This document shows positions 1 through 6,976 of a DNA stretch of 41,056 nt, one piece after another; the stretch's first letter is position 1; the number at the start of each line of letters is the position of its first letter. Source of the DNA: Oribacterium sp. GTDB lineage: Bacteria; Bacillota_A; Clostridia; Lachnospirales; Lachnospiraceae. The notes beneath the pieces were generated by a model, which worked only from the letters and a program-made list of their open reading frames with translations, was not told where the DNA came from and ran no database searches. A program made the translations under genes and the position numbers. The stretch lies in contig JAGAXP010000315.1 of NCBI GenBank assembly GCA_017940955.1, positions 1 through 41,056 on the forward strand, given 5' to 3'.

Positions 1-280
1 CTCCACCACCTGCATGAAAAGCATTGGCAAAATTCATAACTGCTATCTTACTGTTTTTATCTTCTGAATGAAGACGCATTGCAGCCTGATATGACCTGTC
101 CTTTGTCACTGTGACCTGTGTATCATATTTACGGTTTATATTAAAATCTGGATAATCATTTTCATAAAAAATCTCTGTATGTTTCTTTCCGAAACTTATC
201 GAATCTGACAAATCCTTGTTTTCATTGATCCATGCCTGTGTATCCTCAAATACCTAGATTCGCTCTTCTCGTGATGACAT
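1..280 (-). pseudogene. Microbial-type PARG (TIGR02452/DUF2263-like), 5' part, amber-interrupted
   Basis: Minus-strand frame starting at ATG 280-278, with an AGGAGG ribosome-binding site 7 nt upstream. It reads MSSREERI and then TAG (254-256), after which the same frame stays open to the window edge. The downstream part ends in NFANAFHAGGG, which matches the conserved Asn and glycine-rich loop of bacterial poly(ADP-ribose) glycohydrolase-like macrodomain proteins. A single AAG-to-TAG change would explain the stop. Family assignment is from memory of the motif; only about 90 residues are visible. Probably a host gene outside the prophage. Alternative: a sequencing error, or restart at a weak internal codon. 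Confidence 0.6.
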
Positions 281-461
281 AAGAACCCTCCTCTTAGTTG
301 ATACATTTTGATTATTTATCCAATCTTTAAGGCAGACACCTCTGGTACGGCTTGTACCATGCTTCTATTATCGCATCCCTTGACTGGTTTGAGTACTATT
401 CATCACAATTTATATTTCTTGTTGATTTTAAAGAACAAACGTGCTATAAATAAGTTATTGC

Positions 462-475
462 CGTACATTTGTTCG
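462..475. promoter_or_regulatory. Degenerate LexA/DinR-like box in a gene-free stretch
   Basis: CGTACATTTGTTCG differs at one position from the Gram-positive SOS palindrome form CGAACnnnnGTTCG. A poorer half-match (GAACAAACGTGC) lies at 432-443. The stretch 281-625 has no convincing gene; the short open frames there lack ribosome-binding sites and known motifs. The site could be chance, or a leftover operator. Confidence 0.22.
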
Positions 476-625
476 ACTGTAAAATTTTTATGCAATAAAT
501 CTGTCCGGGAATCGTATTTTGGAAGCTTTTGAACCAAAATTTGCTTTGTTTTACTTAGATAGATAGCGTAAAAAACACTTTTCATACTATTGTGCCGTCT
601 TTTTAGGCGGCGGAATGGAGATTTT

Positions 626-949
626 ATGGATTACATGATCATTGCCGTTGATTTCGACGGGACACTATGTTACAGCAACTGGCCTGAACTCGGAGAACCC
701 AATATACCACTGATAGAATACCTGAAATCTCAGCGTGAATCAGGTAACAAACTGATATTATGGACCTGTCGTGCCGGTGAGGCATTGGATAAAGCTGTAT
801 CATGGTGCAGGGAACAGGATCTGGAATTCGATGCCATAAATGACAACCTTCCGGAGATCATAGAGAAGTATGGCAACAACTCCCGTAAGATCACTTGTGA
901 TTACTACATCGATGACAGGGCTGTCTTACCGGAAAATGTAAGTGCCTGA
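626..949 (+). CDS. Small HAD-superfamily hydrolase, phage-associated type
   Basis: 107 aa. The start at 626 (MDYMIIAVDFDGTL) is chosen because GGAG lies at good spacing upstream; the frame is open 12 codons further up. HAD motif I is DFDGTL (residues ~8-13), motif II is the Thr in WTCR, and motif IV is DYYIDDRA near the end. The short, cap-less form with early WTCR resembles the BT0820-like small HAD group common in gut bacteria and their phages. The substrate is not predictable; a phosphatase or nucleotidase role is inference. It points away from the phage-remnant genes on its right, and could belong to host or to the decayed phage. Confidence 0.7.
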   Translation: MDYMIIAVDFDGTLCYSNWPELGEPNIPLIEYLKSQRESGNKLILWTCRAGEALDKAVSWCREQDLEFDAINDNLPEIIEKYGNNSRKITCDYYIDDRAVLPENVSA

Positions 950-979
950 CTGATATGAAGCTGTAACGTGTTTATATCG

Positions 980-1072
980 CTATAGATATTTCTGATGTTC
1001 CGGACAGAACCGTCCATCTGTTAAGTTCGGACAGCCGGGATAACTGCCCGGTCGTTTCAGTTTCATTGGCAT
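980..1072 (-). pseudogene. HNH endonuclease N-terminal remnant
   Basis: The frame from ATG 1072 reads MPMKLKRPGSYPGC, then the CPEHQ segment, then YL and stop. It aligns residue for residue with the first ~27 residues of the intact HNH nuclease at 25911-26276, after which homology ends abruptly at about 992. The catalytic HNH half is missing. Same strand and same order relative to the ArpU remnant as in the intact prophage, so this is a piece of a related phage. Confidence 0.8.
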
Positions 1073-1143
1073 TGCATCACCACCTATAACAAAGGCTCCT
1101 AAGGATTTCTCCCTCAGAGCCTCTTTAATTTTACCTTTTCGCC

Positions 1144-1195
1144 ATTATAACAATATCACATAGGCGAACTGTAATTCCTGTAATCTACTGTAAAG
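1144..1195 (-). promoter_or_regulatory. Relict copy of the phage late promoter and activator repeats
   Basis: Carries the same extended -10 (TGTTATAAT, reverse of 1144-1152) and TTACAG-type repeats as the promoter at 26348-26398. The middle repeat has lost one base (9-nt unit), which breaks the 10-bp phasing. The 1073-1185 stretch is clearly better conserved between the two copies than the adjoining coding DNA. Confidence 0.6.
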
Positions 1196-1382
1196 ATTCC
1201 GGGACCGTGATCTGATCCAATGCTTTCCTGTGAAGGATATAAACATTGTCGATTCTATAATCCAATTCAATGGCGATCTGCTCCCAGCGCATATAGGCAA
1301 GGTACCTCAGATCCAAAATGGTCTGCAGCTCAGGTTCCTTCACGGCCTTGATTCTGCGGATAATATCCTGCTTCAGATTTGG
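1185..1382 (-). pseudogene. ArpU/DUF1492-like regulator, C-terminal remnant
   Basis: The minus-strand frame matches the C-terminal ~65 residues of the intact 143-aa protein at 26390-26821 (NLKQDIIRRI, LDLRYLAYMRWE, LHRKALDQI). Homology stops at about 1376, so the N-terminal half is gone. The open frame continues upstream to about 1436, but that part overlaps a terminator-like hairpin and is unrelated. No start codon or ribosome-binding site suits it. Remnant of a related phage. Confidence 0.8.
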
Positions 1383-1397
1383 TTTGGTCGGAATGTG

Positions 1398-1450
1398 TAA
1401 AAAGAAAAGGCACCTCGCAATTGATATTTCTACCAAATAACGAAGTGCCT
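1398..1450 (-). terminator. Possible long-loop terminator
   Basis: AGGCACTTCG (reverse of 1441-1450) pairs with CGAGGTGCCT (reverse of 1408-1417) around a 23-nt loop. On the minus strand it is followed by a T-rich run (TTTTCTTTTT). The loop is longer than usual, so confidence is moderate. Confidence 0.4.
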
Positions 1451-1904
1451 ATATCGCACATTCCTGAGGCTGCTCCTCAGAAGCTATCTATTCTTTTTTA
1501 CCTTCAGCAATCCATGCTTATCCATTAAATCTTTTTGGATTAGAACGTATCAATCCAGCCAAATCCGTCCTTCGTTATCAGGTTCGTTGTACTTTCATTT
1601 ACTACCACGAACCCCCTCAGACTATTGGATTTCACTGACTTTCTGTCGGATTAATCCCTATTAGGGACGGATTTTAACGTCGGGAACGCTTCCTTTAGGA
1701 ATACCGCCGAACGCCGACAACTATATTTCGACAGCCGTCTTTGAAAATACCCCTTTTCCATGTTTATCCGCTGAAATCCAACAATACGCAACTCTTTGTA
1801 GTCAACCGTGTTGTAAAATGCCGTTTTGGCTTTCGTGTCGGACAAACATAAAGACTTCGACTGATATGTGCCTAAGGTAAAAAACGATAGACACATCGTT
1901 ACTT
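1451..1904. other. Gene-free stretch downstream of integrase; expected attL side
   Basis: About 450 bp with no supportable gene. It holds a perfect 13-bp palindrome TCCCTATTAGGGA at 1655-1667. A minus-strand frame here only exists as an overhang of the integrase 3' end. No tRNA or tmRNA 3' end is visible. The phage attachment site should lie here or near the integrase stop, but I could not find a matching direct repeat at the right side. Confidence 0.4.
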
Positions 1905-3131
1905 TTAAATGATGATCTTGCCCTGGAGATTTGTCAGAACTTCCTGCTTCTTCTCCTCGGTAACGTCCGTGTAGATATCCATCGTTGTCGAGAAATCTGA
2001 ATGTCCCATCAAACTCTGGATCACCTTCACATTCGTCTCGCATTCGCAGAGCCTCGTACAAAAGGTATGACGAAGGATGTGTGCCGAAAAGCTCGGAAGC
2101 AATACCGGCTCCCTCATCTCTTCCTTTGCCTTCTTCGTCTCCTTTTCATTGTAGCTGTCGATGACCATATGTATCACCCGATTTACACTGGCTGCCGTGA
2201 TCACGCTGCCACCTGATGTAAGGAAAACGAAATTGGTATAACCATCAATTGTCTCCGACTTATAACCCATGCACTTCTGGATCTCATACTCCTGCAGAAA
2301 TGCCTCAAACACTTCATCGATCATCGGGATCGTCCTGGCACCTGCCCTTGTCTTCGGAGTCTGGATATGCTTTGCGCAGGTTCCATCCTCATAAGGCCTG
2401 TCTGTGATGTTATGATTCACGCTGATCGTGCGATTCTCAAAATCCAGATCATCCCAGCGGAGCCCCAGACATTCACCGATACGCATCCCTGTACCTAACA
2501 GGATCATAAGAACCGGTGTCCATCCCTGATAATCTTTGCTCTCCCTGATATAATTCGTGAAAGCCTTCTGCTGAACAACCGTCAGAGCACACTTCTTGGG
2601 AATGTTCCAAACGTGGCTCTTCTTAATCTCTGCCATCACGCCGTCTGAAGGATTTGACCTTAAAAGCCCGTCTCTCACAGCCATCTGGAATGCCGGATGA
2701 AGATCTGTATGGATGTTATCCAATGTGGCGGAGCTGAGCTCCTTGTCCTGAATGATCCCATAGTAGAACTTCTTGATATCCGTATACTTGATGTCCACGA
2801 TCTTGCGCTTCCCGAAGCCGTCTCTCACATAGCGGTCATAACAATATTTGTAATTCGCTCTTGTGGTTGGCTTCAGATCATACTTCTGTCCGATGTACTT
2901 GTCCCACAGATCGTTCAGCGTGATCTTTTCCGGTGCATGTGCATCAATGCCGTCCTCAATGTCCCGGATTATCTGCCGTTCCTTTTTCCTTAACTCTGCT
3001 AAACTGTTTTCGTAAACTGTGTGGCGCTTTCCCTCCTTATCCGTGTAAGAATATGAATACCGCCCGTCCTTTCTCTGGAACTCTCCGGTTTTCAGGACGT
3101 ACCCGCGAGAGTCCTTCCTTGAATTTGCCAT
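1905..3131 (-). CDS. int: Tyrosine-type site-specific integrase
   Basis: 408 aa, the usual length for Tn916/phage-type integrases of Firmicutes. The N-terminus (residues ~10-60, YSYTDKEGKRHTVYEN) resembles the AP2-like arm-binding domain. Next comes a SAM-like core-binding domain (~65-165), then the catalytic domain. Visible catalytic residues: Arg in GTGMRIGECLGLRW, the HILRH motif, His in GHSDFSTT and the nucleophile Tyr in MDIYTDV. GTGAGGT precedes ATG 3131. It integrates and, with an excisionase, excises the prophage. It lies downstream of an RHH protein and shares the promoter at 3387-3415. Confidence 0.95.
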   Translation of the reverse strand: MANSRKDSRGYVLKTGEFQRKDGRYSYSYTDKEGKRHTVYENSLAELRKKERQIIRDIEDGIDAHAPEKITLNDLWDKYIGQKYDLKPTTRANYKYCYDRYVRDGFGKRKIVDIKYTDIKKFYYGIIQDKELSSATLDNIHTDLHPAFQMAVRDGLLRSNPSDGVMAEIKKSHVWNIPKKCALTVVQQKAFTNYIRESKDYQGWTPVLMILLGTGMRIGECLGLRWDDLDFENRTISVNHNITDRPYEDGTCAKHIQTPKTRAGARTIPMIDEVFEAFLQEYEIQKCMGYKSETIDGYTNFVFLTSGGSVITAASVNRVIHMVIDSYNEKETKKAKEEMREPVLLPSFSAHILRHTFCTRLCECETNVKVIQSLMGHSDFSTTMDIYTDVTEEKKQEVLTNLQGKIII

Positions 3132-3168
3132 TCTGCTACCTCACTTTCTTTAAGTGAGAAGCAGCCTG

Positions 3169-3357
3169 TCATTTGCCCTGATCTGCTTCCTTCGCCTGTC
3201 GTTCAAGCTCCTCGAAGCCGTTCATGAGCGCCTGTGCTTTGTTCAGATGGAACTTCTCGCAATAGGCGATGAGTCGCTTCATCTGAGCGTCCGAAAACCG
3301 CACCGTTACCTGATGCTCTCTCGGATCATCCAATTTTGGTCTTCCCATCTTCGCCAT
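3169..3357 (-). CDS. Ribbon-helix-helix (CopG/Arc-like) DNA-binding protein
   Basis: 62 aa. MGRPKLDDPRE is followed by QVTVRFSDAQMKRL, the typical beta strand plus helix of RHH repressors, then a second helix around LNKAQALMNGFEEL. GGGAGG precedes ATG 3357; the internal Met (3348) is an alternative start. It is the first gene after a strong promoter and directly upstream of int, so it probably autoregulates or modulates integrase expression (inference). Confidence 0.75.
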   Translation of the reverse strand: MAKMGRPKLDDPREHQVTVRFSDAQMKRLIAYCEKFHLNKAQALMNGFEELERQAKEADQGK

Positions 3358-3386
3358 AAGTGCGATACCTCCCGTCTGTATCCATG

Positions 3387-3415
3387 ATTATACTTTTCGC
3401 CCTCTGAAAAGTCAA
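3387..3415 (-). promoter_or_regulatory. Sigma-A promoter for RHH-integrase unit
   Basis: On the minus strand TTGACT (reverse of 3410-3415), a 17-nt spacer, then TATAAT (reverse of 3387-3392). The start of transcription would fall about 20 nt before the RHH gene start at 3357. Near-consensus, so likely active without an activator. Confidence 0.8.
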
Positions 3416-3467
3416 TATCCTTTTTTCAAAAATCTCAAAGCACTACAGACTGCTTCACCGTCAATGC

Positions 3468-3689
3468 TTATAAATCCTTGAAATTCTCCATGTAAGCATC
3501 GATCACTTCGGTATTCACCAGCACGATCCGCTTCACATGGTAGACAGCACCCGCTTCCTTCGCCAGCTCCTGAAAAGAATGCACCCCCATAGAATAAAGC
3601 TTTGCTCCCTCATCGTAGCGCACGAACTTCTTCTTTCCGTACTTCAGTAGATTCTCCAGTTCCGGTACATTTGCTCTGCTGTAAGCCAT
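3468..3689 (-). CDS. DUF6462-like small protein, excisionase-like candidate
   Basis: 73 aa from ATG 3689 (MAYSRANVPELENLL), preferred over the upstream ATG because AGGAGG stands 8 nt before it. The middle (YSMGVHSFQELAKEAG) and following beta hairpin (AVYHVKRIVLVNTEVIDAYM) look like a winged-helix of the excisionase type: helix, then a strand-rich wing, then a residue pattern that picks a neighbouring column of DNA. Similar small proteins sit beside integrases in clostridial mobile elements. Directional factor for excision is inference. Confidence 0.6.
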   Translation of the reverse strand: MAYSRANVPELENLLKYGKKKFVRYDEGAKLYSMGVHSFQELAKEAGAVYHVKRIVLVNTEVIDAYMENFKDL

Positions 3690-3838
3690 GATAAAATCCT
3701 CCTTTTTCAACTGTGATTTTTTTCAGAAGATCTATCCCGACCCTTCGCCTGCGAACACCTGCTGCCGCGGAATCCCTTAATGTACGTATCCGACATCTTT
3801 GTCCGCTCTTATCCGACAGAGTGCATTAGGATTTTTCT

Positions 3839-3900
3839 TCCTAACTCTCTAAGGACAATTGACGGGAAAAATAGCGGATTTTCTTCAAAAAACTTTTCAT
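3839..3900 (+). repeat. Copy A of a 62-64 bp phage element
   Basis: Starts CCTAACTCTCTAAGGACA, includes AAAAATAGCGGATTTT, and ends in CTTTTCAT. It is nearly the same, in the same orientation, as 31253-31316, and matches the reverse strand of 31300-31361. Gene-free surroundings (3711-4077). Probably a binding site for a phage regulator or replication protein. Confidence 0.7.
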
Positions 3901-3920
3901 ATGTGCTTAATCCTCGTGCA

Positions 3921-3984
3921 CATAGAGACATCCTCTTTTTACCGGATGTCCCTCATACTTGTTCATATGGAGACATCTCCTTTT
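3921..3984 (+). repeat. Imperfect direct repeats with small hairpins
   Basis: CATAGAGACATCCTC (3921-3935) and CATATGGAGACATCTCC (3964-3980) are similar. GACATCC (3927-3933) pairs with GGATGTC (3944-3950), and GGAGACATCTCC (3969-3980) is self-complementary. Function unknown; could be operator half-sites or a short structured RNA. Confidence 0.4.
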
Positions 3985-3985
3985 C

Positions 3986-4025
3986 ACAAAAAACCGCAGT
4001 CATCAAAAAAGTGACAACTACGGTT
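3986..4025 (-). terminator. Terminator of the small membrane protein gene
   Basis: A 13-bp stem (3992-4004 with 4013-4025, including G-U pairs on the RNA) with an 8-nt loop, followed on the minus strand by TTTTTTG. It lies 50 nt after the stop of the gene at 4078-4374. Confidence 0.7.
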
Positions 4026-4077
4026 AGTATCCAATGTTCCCTTATTCAGATAGCTCTACTTTCTTATATTGTGCATA

Positions 4078-4374
4078 TCAGCTTTCTTTTGTTTCAGAGT
4101 CTTCGGCTGTTCCTGTTTTCGCTTCTTTCTGCTCATTTTCTACGTACGTATTGTTCTCTTTCCGCAAAAATGATACTTCTCCGAATTGTCCTGCCTTTGC
4201 CGAAGTTTCGTAACCTAACTCCATGCCTTTATCAACCTTATCAAAATATTCATAAATGCCGAATATCCCGATTACGGTTGCCAGCGCTGCATACAACGGA
4301 GCATGTTTACTGTTCATCATTCTTTCAATTAGCATCATCACGTTGTTTGTTGTCGTTACATTTGTCTCTGTCAT
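4078..4374 (-). CDS. Small single-pass membrane protein under repressor-switch control
   Basis: 98 aa, no family recognised. ATG 4374 has GGGAGGA at good spacing. A hydrophobic segment (APLYAALATVIGIFGIYEYF, residues ~25-44) is preceded by a short Thr/Asn-rich N-terminus and followed by a charged, Glu/Lys-rich tail ending ETKES. It is transcribed divergently from the repressor gene, from a promoter flanked by the two operators, and has its own terminator. The position fits a lysogeny-switch gene or a superinfection-exclusion protein, but nothing in the sequence proves either. Confidence 0.65.
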   Translation of the reverse strand: MTETNVTTTNNVMMLIERMMNSKHAPLYAALATVIGIFGIYEYFDKVDKGMELGYETSAKAGQFGEVSFLRKENNTYVENEQKEAKTGTAEDSETKES

Positions 4375-4398
4375 AAATATTTCCTCCCTTGAGATTTT

Positions 4399-4413
4399 AT
4401 GTCCGCACTATTG
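4399..4413 (+). promoter_or_regulatory. Operator O1
   Basis: ATGTCCGCACTATTG, overlapping the -35 of the repressor promoter and lying in the 5' leader of the divergent gene. Matches O2 (4498-4512) at 14 of 15 positions and 17 of 19 with flanks. Likely bound by the HTH protein at 4523-5074. Confidence 0.6.
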
Positions 4414-4439
4414 CGTTTTTAAATCAAATTCTATATACT
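4411..4439 (+). promoter_or_regulatory. Promoter of repressor gene
   Basis: TTGCGT (4411-4416), 17-nt spacer, TATACT (4434-4439). Transcription would start near 4446, leaving a leader of about 75 nt that contains operator O2. Confidence 0.7.
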
Positions 4440-4440
4440 G

Positions 4441-4468
4441 ATAATAGCACAAACAGCATATATATCAA
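4441..4468 (-). promoter_or_regulatory. Promoter of divergent membrane-protein gene
   Basis: On the minus strand TTGATA (reverse of 4463-4468), 16-nt spacer, TATTAT (reverse of 4441-4446) with an extended -10 TG. Its -10 lies almost back to back with that of the repressor promoter, so the two promoters may also interfere with each other. Confidence 0.65.
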
Positions 4469-4497
4469 TGGTACGAGGTATGCCACTTATTTATTTA

Positions 4498-4512
4498 ATG
4501 TCCGCACTTTTG
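4498..4512 (+). promoter_or_regulatory. Operator O2
   Basis: ATGTCCGCACTTTTG, directly abutting the ribosome-binding site (GAGGTG) of the repressor gene. Direct-repeat partner of O1, 99 bp apart. Binding here could block elongation into the repressor gene or loop with O1. Confidence 0.6.
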
Positions 4513-4522
4513 AGGTGATACA

Positions 4523-5074
4523 ATGAAAAGAGGAAGACCGGAAATCAAGAAAACAGACTTCAGTTCAAAGAGGTTGCAGGAAGCATTGGATTATCGAAAA
4601 ACCAGCCTGCGCAAATTAAACACAAATTCCACGCTTAGCGCTTCTGAGCGCACCATTCGTCGTGCAAAAGAGACAGGTAAAATTAACCCTGATATACTAG
4701 AACGGCTCGGAAAATGCCTTGACGTTGATCCATATTTTTTAGGTGGAGAATATGATAAAATGGCTGATCAATACGCCAGTTCACCTGAAGAAGCAGCCGA
4801 GATCAAATCTCAATTCATCGTTGCTGATCATCCGTATGTTTTGCATGAACGTCGTCAACAAGGTGCTATGCAATACATAAAAGATTTAATGATAGATAAC
4901 GAAATCCCACCCTCCGCACTTGACGAGATGCCTGTGGAGCGACTGGCTCACTTCTATTTGGATATGGAAAGAGCAGTTAGTAAAGTATTATGGCAGTATT
5001 TTGATTACCCTTCTCGATCTATACATAATTACACCATACCCATGCCTCCTGAGGATGAAATTGTGAAGCTATAA
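4523..5074 (+). CDS. Helix-turn-helix phage repressor (Cro/CI-type N-terminus)
   Basis: 183 aa. Residues ~10-70 have a helix-turn-helix layout (LQEALDYRKTSLRKL, ASERTIRRAKETG, then NPDILERLGKCLDVDPYFLGG, the usual end of XRE-type domains). The C-terminal half is predicted helical with no Ser/Lys autoprotease motif, so it is unlikely to be cleaved by RecA like LexA or lambda CI. GAGGTG precedes ATG 4523. It is the only plus-strand gene of the left half, divergent from the membrane-protein gene, with operators at both ends of the intergenic region. Role as lysogeny master regulator is inferred from position. Confidence 0.75.
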   Translation: MKRGRPEIKKTDFSSKRLQEALDYRKTSLRKLNTNSTLSASERTIRRAKETGKINPDILERLGKCLDVDPYFLGGEYDKMADQYASSPEEAAEIKSQFIVADHPYVLHERRQQGAMQYIKDLMIDNEIPPSALDEMPVERLAHFYLDMERAVSKVLWQYFDYPSRSIHNYTIPMPPEDEIVKL

Positions 5075-5113
5075 AAAAAGCCCTCACTCTAGCGTTTCCG
5101 CTAAAGTGAGGGC
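5073..5113 (-). terminator. Terminator of the late (structural/lysis) operon
   Basis: A 15-bp stem (GCCCTCACTCTAGCG at 5080-5094 with 5099-5113) and a TTTC loop. On the minus strand it is followed by seven T. It lies 16 nt after the endolysin stop and just after the repressor stop, so it may also work for the repressor transcript, though with a weaker T tract. Confidence 0.9.
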
Positions 5114-5128
5114 ATCTTTCTAAACGTA

Positions 5129-6448
5129 TTAAACTGTCTCCGTATAGTCCAGCGTGATCCACCCTGCACCGCTCTTCAGTCTTCCCCATCCGTTATTGGA
5201 GCCTTTTCCACTCTTGACCTCAACAATCGTATAAACCCCCGGTGGCGCATACTTTCCCGTCCACGCCGTGTCAGTACCATTACCCTTACGGATCCGCAGA
5301 TCCTTCGCTGTCACCTTCACAAGGAATGGACAATCCGAATTAGTCATCCCTCCGCTCACAGGCTTTACGACTTCACCAGCATACTTTTCATAATACCCCT
5401 GTCCATACCCTGCTCTCTTCGCCTGTACCGCCTCACTCTGATCCGCCGGTCTCTCATACCACATAAGCACCGCATCCGATGCCTCCCTGACGGACTTTGC
5501 CTCTTTCAGCACGATCAGCACCGCCGGATGGCTGTCATTCAGCTCCTTCCACATGAAGTCCAGCTGCATCTGAAGATCCGAGATGGAAACGCCCCTATCC
5601 TTCGCAAAATCCAAAAGTGCCTGCTTCCTGCTCCAAAAAGTCCACTGAGCCAAACCGTAGCCAGCCTTATCCGCAATGAACTCAGGATAATTACCTCCAT
5701 CAACAAGCTTCGTGTATTCTTCATCTGTGATATTCAGCTTCTTTTCAAAGCTGTTCTGCAAATTATTCGGACGAAGCCCTGACTCAGCATACAGATTTCC
5801 CATAAGCCCAGCAGCACCATAAGCGTTCCCGATCCTGTCGAAAAGATAATCCCAGATCTGTCTCTCTGTATCCTTCACAGGCGGGGCTGCAGGAACCTCA
5901 GCCGTACCGCCAAGAGCCGCTGTCACCTTCTGTGCCAGATCACCCATCCTGGCATACATCCAGTCTCCCGGACAGCTCTTATTCGCAAACCACCGGTGAA
6001 CCGTAAGGATCATCTCATCCGACTTCGGCTGATAGTTCAGTGTTTTCTGCTTATCCCCGAACCAGATCAGCACCTTCTTTCCGTTACGCTTGCAGATATC
6101 GGTACAAAGATCGATCAGCCTCTGATAAACGATATCCCTGAAAGCATACGGCTCAGTGCTATCAGAAGCACACTCAATCGTAATTGCTCTCTGATCGTTT
6201 TCAGCACTCGAAGTACACCAAGACCGGTTCTTTTCCTCAACATATAAAGCCACCCTGCCATCACGATCAATTCCATAATTACTGGAAGCCTGCGTGGTTT
6301 TCTTTGCGAACCAGTCTCCAAGGCCTTCTGCTGTTGCCTGTCCGACAACACAGTGTGGACTGATCCGAGATATTTGCTGTGTTCTCTGTCCGGAATGATT
6401 CGGACTGAGCTTTGTATAAACCACCACAGGACTATTTGTATATCCCAT
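5129..6448 (-). CDS. Two-enzyme endolysin: amidase_2 + phage lysozyme-type + SH3
   Basis: 439 aa. Residues ~1-180: N-acetylmuramoyl-L-alanine amidase of the amidase_2 type, with Zn-ligand candidates His32 (SPHC), the His in LTVHRW and the Cys in SCPGDW. Residues ~195-360: phage-tail-lysozyme-like domain (IWDYLFDRIGNAYGAAGLMG, LYAESGLRPNN, GYGLAQWT), a muramidase fold also found in other gut-phage lysins. Residues ~375-439: SH3-type wall-binding domain ending GWITLDY. It cleaves host peptidoglycan at the end of infection. The start overlaps the holin stop by one base (TAATG), so translation is probably coupled. Last gene before the operon terminator. No signal peptide, so export depends on the holin. 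Confidence 0.92.
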   Translation of the reverse strand: MGYTNSPVVVYTKLSPNHSGQRTQQISRISPHCVVGQATAEGLGDWFAKKTTQASSNYGIDRDGRVALYVEEKNRSWCTSSAENDQRAITIECASDSTEPYAFRDIVYQRLIDLCTDICKRNGKKVLIWFGDKQKTLNYQPKSDEMILTVHRWFANKSCPGDWMYARMGDLAQKVTAALGGTAEVPAAPPVKDTERQIWDYLFDRIGNAYGAAGLMGNLYAESGLRPNNLQNSFEKKLNITDEEYTKLVDGGNYPEFIADKAGYGLAQWTFWSRKQALLDFAKDRGVSISDLQMQLDFMWKELNDSHPAVLIVLKEAKSVREASDAVLMWYERPADQSEAVQAKRAGYGQGYYEKYAGEVVKPVSGGMTNSDCPFLVKVTAKDLRIRKGNGTDTAWTGKYAPPGVYTIVEVKSGKGSNNGWGRLKSGAGWITLDYTETV

Positions 6449-6864
6449 TACTGCTCACCATCCCCTCTGCTCTTCTCATGTAATTGCTCCAAAACGGCTC
6501 TCAACTTCTCCGGCACTGGCAATCCAAGATACGCCGCATTCTCAACCAGCGAAAGTCCTTCATTACTCATGTAAAAGAAAATGATGGCTGTCCTTAGTAC
6601 GCCGGTCTCTCCGAGAATCTGAGTATCCAAAAGATGCCCGACACCCACCATGACAAAAACCAACACTTTTTTTGCCAGCCCGCGGAAGGATACGTTAGAA
6701 CTCAACTTCTTATCCGCCACCGCACACATGATTCCCGTGATGTAATCAAGCACCACAAACGCCAACAACGCATAAAGCAAACCGTCACAACCTCCCAAAA
6801 AGTAACCCAGCCATCCTCCGACAGCTGCAAATCCCAACTGCACCAAACTCCAAAATTCCTTCAT
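6448..6864 (-). CDS. Holin (phage_holin_4 / toxin-secretion holin type)
   Basis: 138 aa from the second ATG (6864, MKEFWSLVQLG), chosen because GGAGG lies 8 nt before it but only 2 nt before the upstream ATG. Hydrophobic stretches: GFAAVGGWLGYFLGG, LLYALLAFVVLDYITGIM and VLVFVMVGVGHLLD, then a fourth around TAIIFFYMSNEGLSLVENAA, the standard pattern of this family. The tail (LPVPEKLRAVLEQL) is charged. Forms membrane holes that release the endolysin encoded directly downstream. Confidence 0.9.
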   Translation of the reverse strand: MKEFWSLVQLGFAAVGGWLGYFLGGCDGLLYALLAFVVLDYITGIMCAVADKKLSSNVSFRGLAKKVLVFVMVGVGHLLDTQILGETGVLRTAIIFFYMSNEGLSLVENAAYLGLPVPEKLRAVLEQLHEKSRGDGEQ

Positions 6865-6884
6865 CGCCATGCCCTCCTTCGCAT

Positions 6885-6918
6885 TAAAATAGGCGGCTCC
6901 GTATCGGAAACCGCCGCC
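6885..6918 (-). terminator. Hairpin before the lysis genes
   Basis: GGCGGCTCCG (6892-6901) pairs with the 6905-6918 arm around a 3-nt loop; TATTTT follows on the minus strand. Probably an attenuator between tail-fibre and lysis genes. Confidence 0.55.
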
Positions 6919-6940
6919 ATTAGTTACACACCGTTCCAGC

Positions 6941-6976
6941 CAATGTGCTGTTCAATGTGCTGTTTAATGTGTCGTT
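6941..6976 (-). repeat. Three 12-bp tandem units in a possible micro-ORF
   Basis: CAATGTGCTGTT at 6941-6952 and 6953-6964, and TAATGTGTCGTT at 6965-6976. On the minus strand an open frame ending at 6924 reads KRHIKQHIEQHIGWNGV, an HIxQ tetrapeptide repeat. The frame has no ATG, GTG or TTG, so a protein is doubtful. Confidence 0.35.

Noticed and set aside
308..585. Overlapping open frames on both strands (74 aa plus, 60 aa minus)
   Set aside because: No ribosome-binding sites, low-complexity hydrophobic translation, no recognised motifs; treated as spacer.
1440..1905. tRNA or tmRNA gene as integration site
   Set aside because: No T-arm GGTTCGAATCC-like block or cloverleaf on either strand.
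1651..2061. 136-aa minus-strand frame overlapping the integrase 3' end
   Set aside because: First half is the integrase gene in another frame; the rest has no start signal of its own and no recognisable domain.
5539..6351. Additional frames inside the endolysin gene
   Set aside because: Out-of-frame shadows of a single intact 439-aa gene.
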